Shown in pieces: positions 1-12,645 of a DNA stretch of 64,000 nt. The notes under the pieces were generated by a model. It was not told where the DNA came from and did no database searches. It worked only from the letters and a program-made list of their open reading frames with translations. The position numbers and the translations under genes are program-made. Source of the DNA: Lobulomyces angularis (taxonomy: Eukaryota; Chytridiomycota; Chytridiomycetes; Lobulomycetales; Lobulomycetaceae); assembly GCA_027604685.1 (NCBI GenBank), contig JADHYX010000022.1, positions 43,214 through 107,213 on the forward strand. Direction: 5' to 3'. Position 1 is the first letter of the stretch; the number at the start of each line of letters is the position of its first letter.

Positions 1-3000
1 AGAAAAACAAGATATAAAAGAAAGATATGTTTTAGACGATACAGAGGAATCAGATGCACTAAAATTGTTTCCAAATTTTACCGCCAAATTTAATAAATTT
101 GCCAACGAAATACTCAAAGATAAAAACAAAGAAAATTGTGCTCTGCATAGTATAAGAAAAGCAAAAAAAAAGTTGAAAAATTTTGAAGTGTGTAATTTGG
201 ATAATAGCCATCAAAATTCACTAAAAGATTGGGAAGCGATGGACTCTGAATTTTACAAAGATGATGTATTAGAGATATCAAATGAAGAAAAACCCAAAAA
301 TAGTTTCTATAATTTTACTGATCCATTGTTAAGTGCACACCTTGAGAACCCTCTTGCAACTTTAAATAGAAGCAGTAGGAGAGTAAAAGAAGTAAATAGT
401 GTCTGCTTTTCTAACAACAAGAGATATCTTATTCCTAATCCGGAAATAACAGAGAAGATTAAAAAAATGAAATTGGACATTTTTGATATTCAACAGGAAG
501 ATGAGGATTTTAACGACAAATTGTTTTTTGATGATTATCTTACAAATGAAAGTTTTAAAAATTTGGTATAAATTTAAATTAAAAAAAGTTTTTTATGTTC
601 TTTCCTATTTTTTTTTTTATTTTGAATTATTTTTTGAAGCCATCAAAAAGAAAACTTAAACATGGAATAGAATTAGATTTAAGTTTTTTTCTAGAAAAAA
701 ATTTACCTGGTACGACAATCTGTGATAAAGAAAATTTTGATGAGTTAGTTAAAAAAAGTAATGGTGAGATTAAATTTGTTTTACAGTGAAAAAAAAATTG
801 AATTTTTTTGGTGTTTTAGAACTAGAAGATATTTATGAAATGGTTTTAGGTACAATGGATACCGATATAATTTTTAGAGAAGGTAAATGACATTATTTAT
901 CAAAAAATTTATTGTATGTTTTTAAAATTTTTAGAGGCTCTAAATGAAATTGTAGTTTGTCCAACTGCACCAAGTGATCCAGAAGTTCTCATTAACAACT
1001 TATATTCTGGATTCGCTGAAAATTTCGACAGAAGAAATAACATTTTGGATGTAAAACCAGCAGATAACGATGCAAACTACAAATTGCCACCTATAAGAAA
1101 CAAAAACCAATACAAGAAACAATTTAGCTTAAATATAAATAAGAACAATAAAAAGGAAAATGATGACAATTCTGAAAAACCAAGTTTAAATAATTCGATC
1201 AGACTACTTACTAGAAAAAAAGGTCATGTTACGGTTAAAGCTGATGAATTCGGGTAAAAAAATTTTTTTTTCTTTGGTTTTAATTTAATGTTAACAAAAA
1301 AATTTAAAAAATTTAAAAAATAGAGATGACAGAAATAAAGCGATGGAAAAAATAATATCAAGTAAATATGGAGTATTAAAATATAATTACGGAGGATTTA
1401 TACCAAAAAATGTTATGCCATCATCCAAATTAGCAAAAAAGAATGAAGATAGAAAAGATGTTAACTTCAAAGAGTATCTAAATTACCTGAGGGTGAGGTT
1501 AACTGATTTTATATTCGATTACTATATCGACAAAGAAGAAGAAGATAATAGAAGAAAAAAAATGGAAATCGAACGAAAAATGTAAATTGCTTTTCCAAAA
1601 ATACAAATTAATTAAAGTTCTTTATATCTTATCTTTTTTAAAGGATGCTAAAAGATGAAGAAGAAAAAAATGAATATGAAAAAATTAAAAAAGAAAAAAT
1701 TGATAAAAGGAAAAATATGTTAAGATATCAGGACGGGTTTTGGAATGCAGGTACTAACAAACTTTCCATTGTTTTAGAAAAATATTGTTTTAATAAAAAA
1801 ATAAATTCAATAAAATAATTTTTTCCTTATAAAACTAGGTTACTTACAGTACATGGAGGAAATTCATAACAGGGATATAAAAATGGGACAGGTCAAAGTG
1901 GATAAAGAAATTTTAAAAGATTTAGAATTTGAAAAATTAAAGGATACCAAAGTAATACAACATAAATTAATGCATGATATCAAAAATAAGCAACAAACTG
2001 TATACTCAAATGAAAAAGATGAATCTGAATGTGAAGTGGAAATAACTGATAATTCGAAGTATATTGAAGAAAACAGCATAGGAAGAGCTACTGAATGTGC
2101 AATAGGATTATCAAATTCGGCCTTTTTTAATTCATATTCTCAAGAGTTGAGACAAACAAATTCGGCGTCGATTAGTTTGTATTCTGAGGATACAGAAAAA
2201 TGTGAAATTTTATCAAATAAAGAAGAAAACTTAACTACACATGAAAGAAAACCTGAAAATAATGTTGAAAATATTGATAAGTTTCTGCACAGTTCCAATG
2301 AAGAGAGCCAGGATTCCTATGCAAATGAACTGGAAAAGCCTAAATCTCCTTTAAGACATTCAGAGTCACTACAAGATGTTGATTTTATTCAAAAACAGTT
2401 AGAAAAGATTTGGAAAATCTTGAAAATGCCATTGGATCAAAAAATGGATATGGTAGTAAAGTACAGCTCACCAAAATTTGCCAAAGATGTAAAAGAGGTA
2501 AAATTGTTTTTTTTATTTTATATCAACTAGTAATGTTTTAGGCCCTTGAAAGTTGGAAAAGTGCCTCGCGGTGCATTATAAAAAGAGAAATACTTTTAAA
2601 AAAAATTGAAAAATTTGAGGAAAAATACTGTGACCCTAGGTATTTTAATATACTATTAAATTTGTAAATATTGAGTTTCTTTTAATATTTAGTCGACTTT
2701 TTGAAAAAGGCGGTGACCTTTTTAATGCTTCTAAACTAATCAGAATTGAAGAATGCAAAAACAGGGAACATTTGTTAAAAGAATTACATACTCTGGATTA
2801 TCAAACAGAGAATGAAATAATTAACATTAAAAATCACTTAAAAGAGACTGTTACTTACTGTGGTAAAAAAAGAAAGATAAAAAAATTATTTCATTTAACC
2901 CTTTTTTTTTTATTATTATTGAAGGTGTGCCATACTTATTAAAAATGAAAAAAGATTATCAAGAAATTTTAGCAGACTTATGTGAAAAAAGAGCGCAAGC

Positions 3001-3241
3001 GAAAGAAAAAAGTGAGCGTAGGTTGGAAGCAAAAACTTTAGTAGGAAAAGATAAAAAAAAAATCGGTTTAAGTAAATCTACGCAGCAAATGGAAGAAGAG
3101 TACTTGGAATTTGAGAAGGAAGATTTTAAGAAAAAAGATAGTGATGGAGCTTTGAGGCCCAAAGGGGAATATCATGACATTAATTTAAGTGAATTTTATC
3201 TGCATCGTGAAAAAAACAACTATTATGAAAATTTGAAATAA
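1..3241 (+). CDS. CCDC87-like coiled-coil protein (5' partial)
   Basis: The frame is open from base 2, so the gene enters from the left edge without its start. About ten exons can be joined by short GT-AG introns, and the frame stops at 3239-3241. The product is charged, Lys/Glu/Asn-rich and has long helices. The C-terminal third matches my memory of animal CCDC87: a motif like 'QKQLEKIWKILKMP', then 'MDMVVKYSSPKF', a 'DPSRLFEKGG' segment, and 'VTYCGVPYLLKMKKDYQEIL' before a basic tail. CCDC87 is a sperm/cilium-associated coiled-coil protein of unknown biochemistry. A role in the zoospore flagellum is inference. The middle (about 1850-2500) is Ser/Glu-rich and looks disordered. Confidence in the family rests on the C-terminal block only. 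Confidence 0.72.
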
Positions 3242-3678
3242 AAAATAACTAACTGCAATAATTTAATTTTTATTATTCATATATATAATTAATATTTATA
3301 AGATTTTGATAATAATATTAAACAATGTAAAATTTTAAACTTTCATTTTTCGATTAAGTAAGGGGCAACGAAATTTTTAACAAAAACTAAACGGTTTTTT
3401 ATTCTCAATTTTTTTTTTAAAATTTTTTTAATACAGATTTTACAGAAACTGAAAAAATCAGTTTAAATCAAAAAGTTTCAAGTTATTTAATGCTCATTTT
3501 TTTTTCTTTAGCATTTTCCTCTTTTTTTTTTTTGATTGGTAAGTTCATTTTTCTAAAGTGTGTAAAAATTATTTCAGTTGAATAAAAAAAATTTTTTTGG
3601 TTTTTTTTTTTTTTTTTGAAGTTTTTTAACTCCGACAAATAACTTTAAAAATATAAAAAATAACTCTAAAACAAAAAA
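3242..3678. other. Intergenic, T-rich
   Basis: No gene seen. AT-rich spacer between two same-strand genes, with several T runs; it presumably holds the 3' end of the CCDC87-like gene and the promoter of the next gene. Confidence 0.6.
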
Positions 3679-5501
3679 ATGGCGACAAAAGAAGAATGGT
3701 TCGCAATTGTGGAAGTGGAAGAAGGAGAACAACTGGTTTCAACATTATTAGATGAAATTTTACAGAAAGCTCAAGAAGTTATATTTGAAAGACACATTGA
3801 GAGTCAAGTTTTGCCATATGCAGTTCAATTTGCAAAGGAAACTCTGCTAAACCTAATTGACGTAAAGTTAACATATTAATTTTATTAATTTTTTTTTTTA
3901 GTGGAATTTCTTTAAACACGATCATGGTACTATTGACCCAAATACTTGGACTCCAGATAAAGGTTGATGACAAATAAATAAAATCTTTGATATAAACTTA
4001 TATTAACAAAATATATAATTTACAGAACATGAACCAATAATTATTGATTCATGGGCAAGAGGAGCAATCCCCACCAAAAAACCACCTCAAATTATTACAA
4101 ACAACTTAAATAAAAAACAAAATCTAATAGAGAACTCCTCCTTTAATCTGTTAAATGACAATACTAATATTGAAAATAGTAAAGACTTTGATTCTAACAA
4201 CTCAATAAAATCGTAAGAAAATTTAAACCTACAGAGAAATAATATTTTTTGATGAATTCCTTTTTTTTTAATAATAAAAGGCAAAAAAACCCAGTAGCTA
4301 AATTAGAAAATTCAGCACTATTATCTGTAAAAATACAAAATACATCGAAAACAGGTGAAGCAAGAGGTTCCTCATCATCAAACTTCAGCATCAAACCTGG
4401 AAACTCGTCCAGTATGACTGCTATCAAAAGAAGAAGTTACAAGAGAAGTCCAATTAACAAACCCATTGATACTGTTGAATCTTCCCAAACTCCTGTTACA
4501 GTTTTTGAACAGTCCATACAAGAGGTGAATATTTATTCCAAAAAAAAACCCTTTTTTTAACATTCTTTTTAACAAATTTATTTTTAGGAAAATAAAAGAA
4601 CTTTAAATAGAATTAAAAACGTTGAAAAGGATGGTGCAAAAACTGATTTTGGATATGATATTGATGGAAGAATTATTGCTATAAAAAAAATATCTCATCA
4701 AAATACGATGAATCAAAAGTAATATACAAATAATGAAAAATAAAAAAAAAATTAATACAAAAAAATTTTTTATAGAATAAAAATTAAAATATTAAAAGAG
4801 GAAGATAATCCAGAAGTAGAGTCAAAAGGTACCCTGACAAAAAATAGATTTAATGCCAACCGCCATTCAGCGGAAAAAAAAGTTGTTGATGAAAACGTGA
4901 AAAAAATTTCAAATTCAAAATCAAAACACAATAACAATAACTTAAAGCTTAAGTCAAGTTTGACTAATTTAAATAACAATTTTAATTTTAATAATTTGGG
5001 AGAAGAAAAAATTTATGAATTTATTCAAGATTCCAGTTTAGACATAACACCTTTGGTAAATAAAAAATAAAAGGATTAAAAAAAATAAAATAACAATTTC
5101 CATTAACTAAAAAATAAAATAATAGGTGGAAACAATGAGGTTAGCACCAGGAGTTACGTTAAAAGAAGGAGAGATAACAAAAAAAGGACATGCATTCCAA
5201 AGAAAAGTAAAAGATATCCCAATAAACTTAAAACCAACTATAAATTCGCAACTGACAAACTTCAAACTATTAAAGCCTATATCATCCAACTTAAAAAATA
5301 GTGAACTCCATTTGAACAAAGTTTTGGGAAAAGTTAAAAATAGCTTAAAATTGATAAATGTGGGAGAACATATAGATGCAGATCTTCAAAGGGTATTATT
5401 AATTGTAAAACTTAATTTTTTTAATTTTTGTTTAGAATCAAACCAGTAAAATTTTACCCGATATCAAAGAACAGAGAACTACAGGTCAGATTGTTCCTTA
5501 G
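3679..5501 (+). CDS. C2orf81-like protein (DUF4639-type)
   Basis: The ATG at 3679 opens an exon reading 'EEWFAIVEVEEGEQLVSTLL', followed after an intron by 'WNFFKHDHGTIDP' and, after a second intron, 'IIIDSWARGAIPTKKPP'. This order (acidic E-GE-xx-LL start, W-x-F-x-x-x-D-x-G, then DSWA-x-G-x-P) is what I recall of the vertebrate C2orf81 family. A later exon has 'ETMRLAPGVTLKEG', also typical. The gene has about seven exons and stops at 5499-5501. Between the conserved blocks the protein is Asn/Ser/Lys-rich and probably disordered. Family members are testis- or cilium-associated proteins of unknown activity. Its position beside the CCDC87-like gene suggests, but does not prove, a flagellar role. 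Confidence 0.7.
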
Positions 5502-5899
5502 ATAAATAAAATGGCAGAGTCTTAACAAATATTGTTGATATAGAAAAATAATTATATATTAAAATTAAATTTTGATGATAAAAGAGAAAAAAAAACTAAC
5601 TTGTTTCCCATTAAAAAATTAACATGCTTCGTTATTATTCCTATATTTTGCAAACAGTCTTTTATTAATATGAAAATTTATAAAAAAAACTGGAATCAAG
5701 TTCCATTTTATTATAATGTACTAAAAATTATGTAAGATCGATACTAAACATGTATATAAATATGTAAGTTTCTAGAAAAAGAAATATTTAGAATACGAAA
5801 CCCTAAGTGTGACATTTTCATTGTGGATGTTGTATTTAATTTCTAGAAAAATAATAGTAAAGAAAAAAAAAAGGAAATTGCTTTTTCTCCAAATACAAA
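5502..5899. other. Intergenic
   Basis: No gene seen. AT-rich spacer ahead of the membrane-protein gene on the same strand, with a short A-rich leader just before its ATG. Confidence 0.6.
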
Positions 5900-7584
5900 A
5901 TGAAATTTGTTAATATTCTAATATTTTTAGTGCTAAGGATAAAATCTGGTGTTTCAATAACTTACAAAAATGATATAAATTCGATTGTGTACTTCAATAA
6001 GCAAAACATTACTCCAGTAACAGAGTATCTCGGCCTTCAAGCAAGCAACGAAATAAATTTTAATTCTACTTCTGCCGTTAAAGCGGAACTTCATAACAGC
6101 ATTTTACTGAACTTTGATATTTGTGAAGCGTCCAATAAGCATTCAATCCACAATACCGATTCTTTTAATGGCAAATTTGTCCTTGTAGATGCCTTTTCCT
6201 CTTGCGACTTTGAAGTTCAATATAATTACTTCCACACAAGAAACGCATCAGCGGTACTATTTAGTGCTGGAGATAGAGGTGTTCCATCTATTAACTTTTT
6301 TTTTTTTAACTACATTAATTCTACCGATGTAACTCCAATGCCGTTTTTGGTAATGGAATTAAACGATTTTTTAAACTTGAAGTCTCTTATTACAAATACA
6401 TCACCAGGAAATTTGACAATAACGATTTTTCCTGATGGGAATCCATGGTCAATTTATTTTAAATCCCCACAATACATTATTTTTGCTCAGATTATACCAG
6501 GATTACTCTTTAGTTTTTGTGCGATTCAAGGTGCTTATTATCTGTTTTACCACCTTAAAAATAGAGAAAATGCGAAACTAAAAGCTGGAACTTTAGAAAG
6601 GATTAAATATGTACTCAAAAAGTTTTCAGTTGCTCAATATGTTCTGTTAGTAGAAATTATTACCTGCTCTTTATTAGCATTACATTGGTTTTATGCGAAT
6701 CTAAATATGACAAGAAAATTTTGGATATTTTTTCAGCAAAGTTTTAATGGTGTCAACACTACAGTCGGTTCGGAAAAAAAAAAAAACTTTTTTTTTTAAT
6801 ATTTCTGCTTTATTAGATATACTGATGGTTTTTACTTGGCAAAAATCTGTTGGAGTTATTGGACCAAAAGTTCCTTCAAAAAAATTAGCATCTTTTTTTG
6901 AAAAACACCAAAAACTCTTAACGATATTGAAATATGTATTTTTAAGTATACCAATAGTTATTGAGTTAATTGGAGATTATTTCTTTTACTCTGGGATGAC
7001 ATATGCAAAACCAATGCTTGTAAATGTAACTGGTATCTTATTTTTGATATTGCGTGTAACTATTGGAATCTACTTTTTACAACAATCATGTAAAAAAAAA
7101 AAAAAAAAGAAATTTCAAGGCAAACTGAAGCATGTTTGTTTTTTATGATTATTTAGGGAAATTTTATAGCATAATTAAAGACCTTACCAACAATATTGAA
7201 CAGTTAAGTGAATCCAAAAGAAATAAAAAAGATAAGATCCAAAGGTTACTTAGCAATCAACAAAAGTGGTCCATAGTTTACGCTGTTTTCGTTTTTTTGT
7301 ACAGTTTAAGTCTAATTATTACAAATCTACCATTTATTTGGACACCACAAGGTAATTATAAAATTTAAACAATGTAAATTCTGTAACATAAAACACTATT
7401 TTTAAACAATCAAGGCTACTTGACTTTTTGGGGAATCGGCTCACCACTTACAGCCGTTTTATCGATAAGTAGAGTAAACTTTTTTAGGTCATACAAAAAC
7501 GATACCGCATCTGTTAGCGGTACTGAACAAAAGAGCAACAATCTTTCCTATCAAAAATCTGAAGAAAGTGGATTAGTAACTTAG
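5900..7584 (+). CDS. Secreted-domain seven-helix membrane protein (PA-domain-like + TM region)
   Basis: The protein starts with a hydrophobic signal peptide (about residues 1-19). A luminal or extracellular domain of about 180 residues follows; it has several N-x-S/T sites and the strand pattern 'GKFVLVDAFSSCDFEVQ ... ASAVLFSAGDRG', which resembles a protease-associated (PA) fold. Hydrophobic segments then begin at 'YIIFAQIIPGLLFSFCAIQG' and continue through three introns (about 6763-6813, 7090-7156 and 7352-7412), giving about seven helices. The tail is short and Ser-rich ('KNDTASVSGTEQKSNN'), with the stop at 7582-7584. I know no named family for it. The layout resembles fungal PA-TM proteins and, loosely, GPCR-like receptors. 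Donor sites at the first intron are ambiguous because the intron is T-rich and short. Confidence 0.65.
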
Positions 7585-7871
7585 GAAACGTCAAAGAGTT
7601 AAACCAAAATTTACAAATTTTTTCTCTTTAAATATATTTTTTGAAGAAAGTATAAAATATGATAATTTTCATTTACAATTTTTTCCTTTTTTTTTTTTGA
7701 TGTTTAAATCTTCTAACTTTTTTTATTTTTTTTTTATCGATAATACACTTTATTCACCTTTTTTCTTTTTAAATTAATACATATAAAAAAAAAACTAAAT
7801 TTATAAAAAATTTACAGCTAAATAAATAAATAGTAGTAAACATCATCCTTTACAATTTTTTTTTTTTTTTT

Positions 7872-10214
7872 TCAAATTTTTTGTGATTTATAACTAGTGG
7901 TATATTCAGCTTTGATATCTTTAATTCTTTCATCTTCTCCTTCATTAACAAGTCGTGTCATTTGTTTATTAAATTGCATTCGTATCGAATTTTTACTGTG
8001 GTTAAAAAACTTTCCCCTTGGTAAGCTAAATCTTAAAAATTATAAAATATAAAAATTTAAATTAATTTTTTATCTGTCAAACCTGATAATTTTTCCAGGT
8101 CTGAAATATTTTTCTTCGTCAAATTTTTCTCTTTTTGATTTATGAGGGTTGGAATTTTCTTCAACAACTACAGGTTTCTTATATTTATTTTCAATCATCT
8201 TTATCTCATCTTTTTTAAACTTTGGTGTCCATCCACTAACGTCGGGCAGTCTACAAAAAAAAGATATCATTTTTAATTCAATAATTAAAAACAATAAACT
8301 TACTTCAAATTTTCAGAGTTTTTGGTATTTATTTTAATTTTTTTTGATTCATTGTTTTCATCATCCAGAGATTTAAAAAAAATTTCAAAATTTTTTTCAT
8401 TTTTCAATTCATGACTTTGATTAAAAATAATAATTTTTTTTAATAATTCTTTTTTATTTAAAACTTTAACACTATCCAAATGCCATTTTTCAGCTTTAAC
8501 ATAATAATTAGATTTGTTTGCCTCATTTTCTTTGAAATTTTTTAAATGGGAGGGTAGAGAAGGCAAATAAACGGGTAGTATTACAGTTATGTCATTTTTG
8601 TTAGTTTCAAATTTATTTAAATCATGAAGTTTTAATTTATGTGGTGTTGTTGGTGAATTTTGTTTTGCTGAAACACTATTTGAAGTTTTCCATTTGTTTC
8701 TTCTTTCTATTTGTCTTGCGCCTGCTGTATTCACATTTGAGTTGATGGGCTTTTCATTATTTTCTTTTTCTTCTCCTTCGATTACTTTTTTTTTTCCTTC
8801 TTCTTTAAATCCCTGCTCATTTTCTGAGTTTTTCAATACCTTTTCTTTTGATGATTTAAAGAGTGATTTTGGTCTCTCATCTAGAAACATTTTTTTTGTG
8901 AACCTTCTGTTTGAATTTGCTCTTGCTCTCCCTTCTTCTTCTACCTGAGATGCTGTGCTTGGCTTCCCTTCATCATTTACATTTTTTTTGCTTTTTGAGT
9001 CATTTTCATTAGGTAAATAATAGGAAAAATTATGCTTTTTGAAATTAAATATATCAGATTCACTTTTAAATTTTCTGTTTTTTTTTCCATTTGTAAGGTG
9101 ATCAATATCAAAAGCATTTTCTTTATTTTTCATCTCGTTACCATTTTTAAAATCCTCGAAATTTTTTTTTGTCAAAAATTTGTTAAACACAGTACTCTTT
9201 CTTTCGTTATTAGCAATGGGACCGACACTTTGTCTATAACTCGGAGCATCTCCTGCTGTTTTAGGCAGTTTCATGTTGTAGGTAGTATAAACCTTTGGAG
9301 AATTTAATAATTCAGCAAATCTAAACCCATCTAAAGATTTCATCCTGTCATAGATTTCATTAGCCTCCCCTTGCTGCAGTACAGTTGGCTTGTACATCAT
9401 CGCATTGTTGGGCTTATTTGATTTTGATACTTTCAAATCTTTTATTGCTTGGTCGTTATTTTCTAAGTTTGCAAAAGAACCTAAATTATAATGAGAAAAA
9501 AAAATTTGGGTTTTTTTTTAGCATTTATTCATCAATACCTGCATTTAAGTTTTTGTGAAACCAGGTCATAGTATTAAGATCTTTTCCACTTAATCCTTTA
9601 GCGACTAATTTACTGTTAGCGCTTAATCTAAAAAGAGCTTCCCTAGACGTGGAAATATAAGAATTTTCTCTTGTTTCAGTATCATGATGTTGAACCAGTA
9701 ATTTAGAGTAAGGAGCAGTTCTCACTTTTTCTTTTCTCAAATATGGGGAACCAGGAAAAGTTTCAACAATAATTTCCGTTTCTGTGATATCATCTGTAGA
9801 GCCGGTGAATTTATTATTCTTCACTACTGGTATACTCGGTTGTTGGTCCTTTTTTTTTGTTGGTGTATTTCTTTTAGCACTGATGATAGTTTTCGATGAT
9901 TGTTTTGCTGTTTGCAATCTCAATTCATCCAGCTGAAGTTTATTTTTTTTTTCCGCCATTAACTTAAAATTTTTTTTTTGTAAAAAATTATTGTTTAAAA
10001 TTAATAGAGTATAAAAAATATTTTTGTAAATGTATACTTGTTGATACTGTTTATCATCATCGTTATTAAGGTGACTCCATGGTTGAGGGGTAATTTCTTG
10101 CCCATCGAATCCCAGAATACCCATTGATCTATTTTCTACTATTTTTTTTTTTTTTAAACCAATCAAATTGTTTTATAAAAATCTACAATGATACCTTTTT
10201 TTTGGGTTACCCAT
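7872..10214 (-). CDS. Unrecognised conserved-looking cytosolic protein
   Basis: Six exons join on the minus strand. The first is a tiny one with ATG at 10214 ('MGNPKK'), spliced to 'RSMGILGFDGQEITPQPW'. The third exon holds 'SGKDLNTMTWFHKNLNAG'. A long fourth exon (to about 8301) is Lys/Asn/Glu-rich and low-complexity after 'MYKPTVLQQGEANEIYDRM'. The fifth carries 'LPDVSGWTPKFKKDEIKMIE' and the last 'FSLPRGKFFNHSKNSIRMQF' and 'MTRLVNEGEDERIKDI', with the stop at 7872-7874. The ends look conserved and the middle disordered, as in many structural or ciliary proteins. I do not recognise the family. An alternative start is the ATG at 10124. Confidence 0.6.
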
Positions 10215-10697
10215 AACAGTCATAGAGATTTGAAAGTTTCAGGAGAGAATATTGTAATGAAGAGTCAAAAAATTTGAAACCCTCTGGGAGCAAATACAAT
10301 CACATCTGACTGCAAACATCATTGTAAAAAAAAACACCAAAACATTTTTTAACAATACTTTATTTTTATTGCAGTTTTTGAGATGTAAGTTCTCATTGTC
10401 AAGCTGAATAAAGTCGTAACTGTAACAGAGAAGGACTGATAGTGTTTTTATATCTTCTGAATTTATTGTTGAGTCCAAATTATTTTTTAATAAGAAAAAC
10501 CACTTTATCCTTCTTTCATATTATTTTATTTAACCAACTAAATCATTCTTTTTGTTAACAATTTTTTACGGTAGATATAAATTTTCCACATAGAAATATC
10601 ACAGAAATTAAGCTTAACGTCAATACCATAGAAGTTACCTTTTCTTTTTTTGTGTAACCAACAAGTTGCTCCAAAAAAAATTTTTTTTTATAGCTAA
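10215..10697. other. Divergent intergenic region
   Basis: Lies between the minus-strand gene ending its 5' side at 10214 and LSM12 starting at 10698, so it should contain both promoters. A 79-codon minus-strand open frame (10239-10478) shows no recognisable sequence and is not called. Confidence 0.5.
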
Positions 10698-11570
10698 ATG
10701 AATTCAATTGTCCATGATGACAACGCTTCGCCTATTATCGGACTAAAAGTAAAATTGATAACAACTTCTGATATAGTTTATGAGGGACTAGTATACGCTT
10801 ACGAACCAACGATCAACTTGCTCGTTTTACAAGAAATCAAATTGACCTCAACGTCAAAAAAAAAGCAGCATAACTTTCACCTATTAAAATTAAGCTTTAT
10901 TAAAGAAATTTTAAAATCTACTTCAAACAATTCAGAAAATAGCAACATGAAACATGAGTTAATACCAGTAACAAAAGTAAATGAACATATAATTACTAAA
11001 AGGGAACACGATGCTTTGAATAAAATTGGCCTAAATGTTTCTGATCAAGCTCAAGTATGTATTGAATTTTTTTTTATTTCCAATATTTGGTAAACTCTGT
11101 AAATTCATGAACAATGGTTTGTTAGTCAACAATTGTATTTATGGTTTACTTGGAGAGTAAAATTCTTTTTTTTTTTTTATTTTTTTTTTAAAAAAAAAAA
11201 AAATTGTGAGAAAATTAAAAAAAAAAAAAAACAAGCGATTGATATACCACATGTTTTGTTTCTTCAAAAAAATTTTTCTACATTCTTTTGAATTAATTTT
11301 TTTTTTAAAAAAAAAAAACCTGCAACAAAAAAAAAAAATTAATGTTTTTATTTATTTTTTTTAAAGTTGATATTTGATGCTTTGAGTAAAACACTTCCAG
11401 TAAAATGGAAGGACGATAGTATTTTGGTGTTAGATGAAGTGTTGATAACAGATCCGTATAAAGTAGAAAACTGTAAAGTATTGATAAAAAAAAATAATGC
11501 CAACAATAGTCAAGCATTTGCTAGAGTATGTAAAGTTTTGGAAGGAGAAAGAAAACGGCTGGGATTATAA
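10698..11570 (+). CDS. LSM12: LSM12 homologue
   Basis: There are two exons, 10698-11054 and 11367-11570, joined in phase 0 to give 186 residues, close to animal LSM12 (about 195). The first part is an Lsm fold ('[20 protein letters not shown]', then 'NLLVLQE'). The second part is the anticodon-binding-like (AD) domain, including '[20 protein letters not shown]', '[15 protein letters not shown]' and the basic '[11 protein letters not shown]' end. LSM12 is an RNA-associated cytoplasmic protein linked to Ataxin-2/Pbp1 complexes. The intron is 312 bp, long for this window, and consists mostly of A and T runs. The start is chosen because the Lsm domain begins about 10 residues after this ATG. Confidence 0.88.
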
Positions 11571-11935
11571 ATTTTTTTAATAAAGAATTACCATTTTTTT
11601 TTTTTAATTTTTTTTATATTATTTTATTGTTTTAAAAAAAAAACTGGTATTTTTTTGTAAGGCAATCTGATTTACTTGATATAACTTTTAATTAAGGGTA
11701 ATTTATAAAATGAAGACTTATATAGCAAATTTTTAAACTTTTTTTTTTATTTCGCTTGTATAACAATTATAGCTTTATTTTCCTTCAACATCTTAAATAC
11801 ATACAATAAGATTATAACTAAGACTTTATTTTTGATCAACACCTAAAAATAAAGAAGTAATATAAAAAAGAAACAGTAATTTTTTAAAACAAAAACATAA
11901 AATTTGAGATGAAAAGTAAATAAAAAAAAAATTGT

Positions 11936-12110
11936 AATTAGAATTATTTATAAAGTAAAAACCTTTTAACATAATTATTTTCATGAAACTTGATTAAAAA
12001 AAAATGATAATTTAAAAAAAAAGTTGGTGTTAAGAAAAAATGAAAGGAAAAGAAGATGTAACAAATTATTAAAAAATGACAATTTTTAAAAAGAAATAAA
12101 AATTTAAGTA
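11936..12110 (+). repeat. Degenerate direct repeat, copy 1
   Basis: Shares ordered blocks with 13413-13595: 'tagaattatt', 'aaacttgattaaaaa', 'gttaagaaaaa', 'aaagatgta' and 'ttaaaaaatgac', then 'aaatttaagtaaa'. The spacing is about 1.48 kb. The copies have many small indels, so this is an old duplication. Confidence 0.6.
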
Positions 12111-12190
12111 AATATTTTTAAAAAAGAAATAAATATTTAAGTAAATATTTTTAAAAGAAAAAAAAAGAATTTTAGTAAATATTTTTATAG
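12090..12190 (+). repeat. Short tandem repeat, about three units
   Basis: Three imperfect units of about 32-36 bp, each ending in 'agtaaatattttt' and beginning with an A-rich 'aaagaaataaa'-like block. Confidence 0.6.
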
Positions 12191-12645
12191 GAAAATATCA
12201 GTTAAGTTTAATTGAAATTCTGTAACTTAAAATTGATTGAATAAAATTTATATTTTTATCTTTTCAAAGGACCGATGCTTTTTTAAATTTACTATTACAA
12301 TTTGGATTTTATTGAGATATACAGTAATTACTACACTCATATTAGTTGGATGTAACAAAATCTTTAATAATTAAAACTTTAATTCAAGATTAATTTGAAT
12401 TTTTTTAAACCTAAATCTAAAAAAAAAAAATGAATTAAAAAAAAAAATTAATAGTTAAATATTTATAAAAAAAAAAAATTACTTACTGAAAAGATATTTT
12501 TGTACATAATACAAGTGATCAACTTGTGCAGCATCACTTGAGATAGAGCAAATGGAACTGTAGTATTTTGACTATTTTTGGTCACATTTGTTGTAACATT
12601 ATACAGAACTAGTATCCAAAAGTTTGGCCAAACTTTCTAGCTACC

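Larger units (their letters stand above)
11571..12645. other. AT-rich region with degenerate repeats
   Basis: No gene seen. It holds A/T runs, one copy of a degenerate direct repeat (about 11936-12110) whose partner lies at about 13413-13595, and a short tandem array at 12090-12190. Confidence 0.55.

Noticed and set aside
10239..10478. 79-codon minus-strand frame
   Set aside because: No recognisable motif, no neighbouring exons, and it lies in a divergent promoter region.
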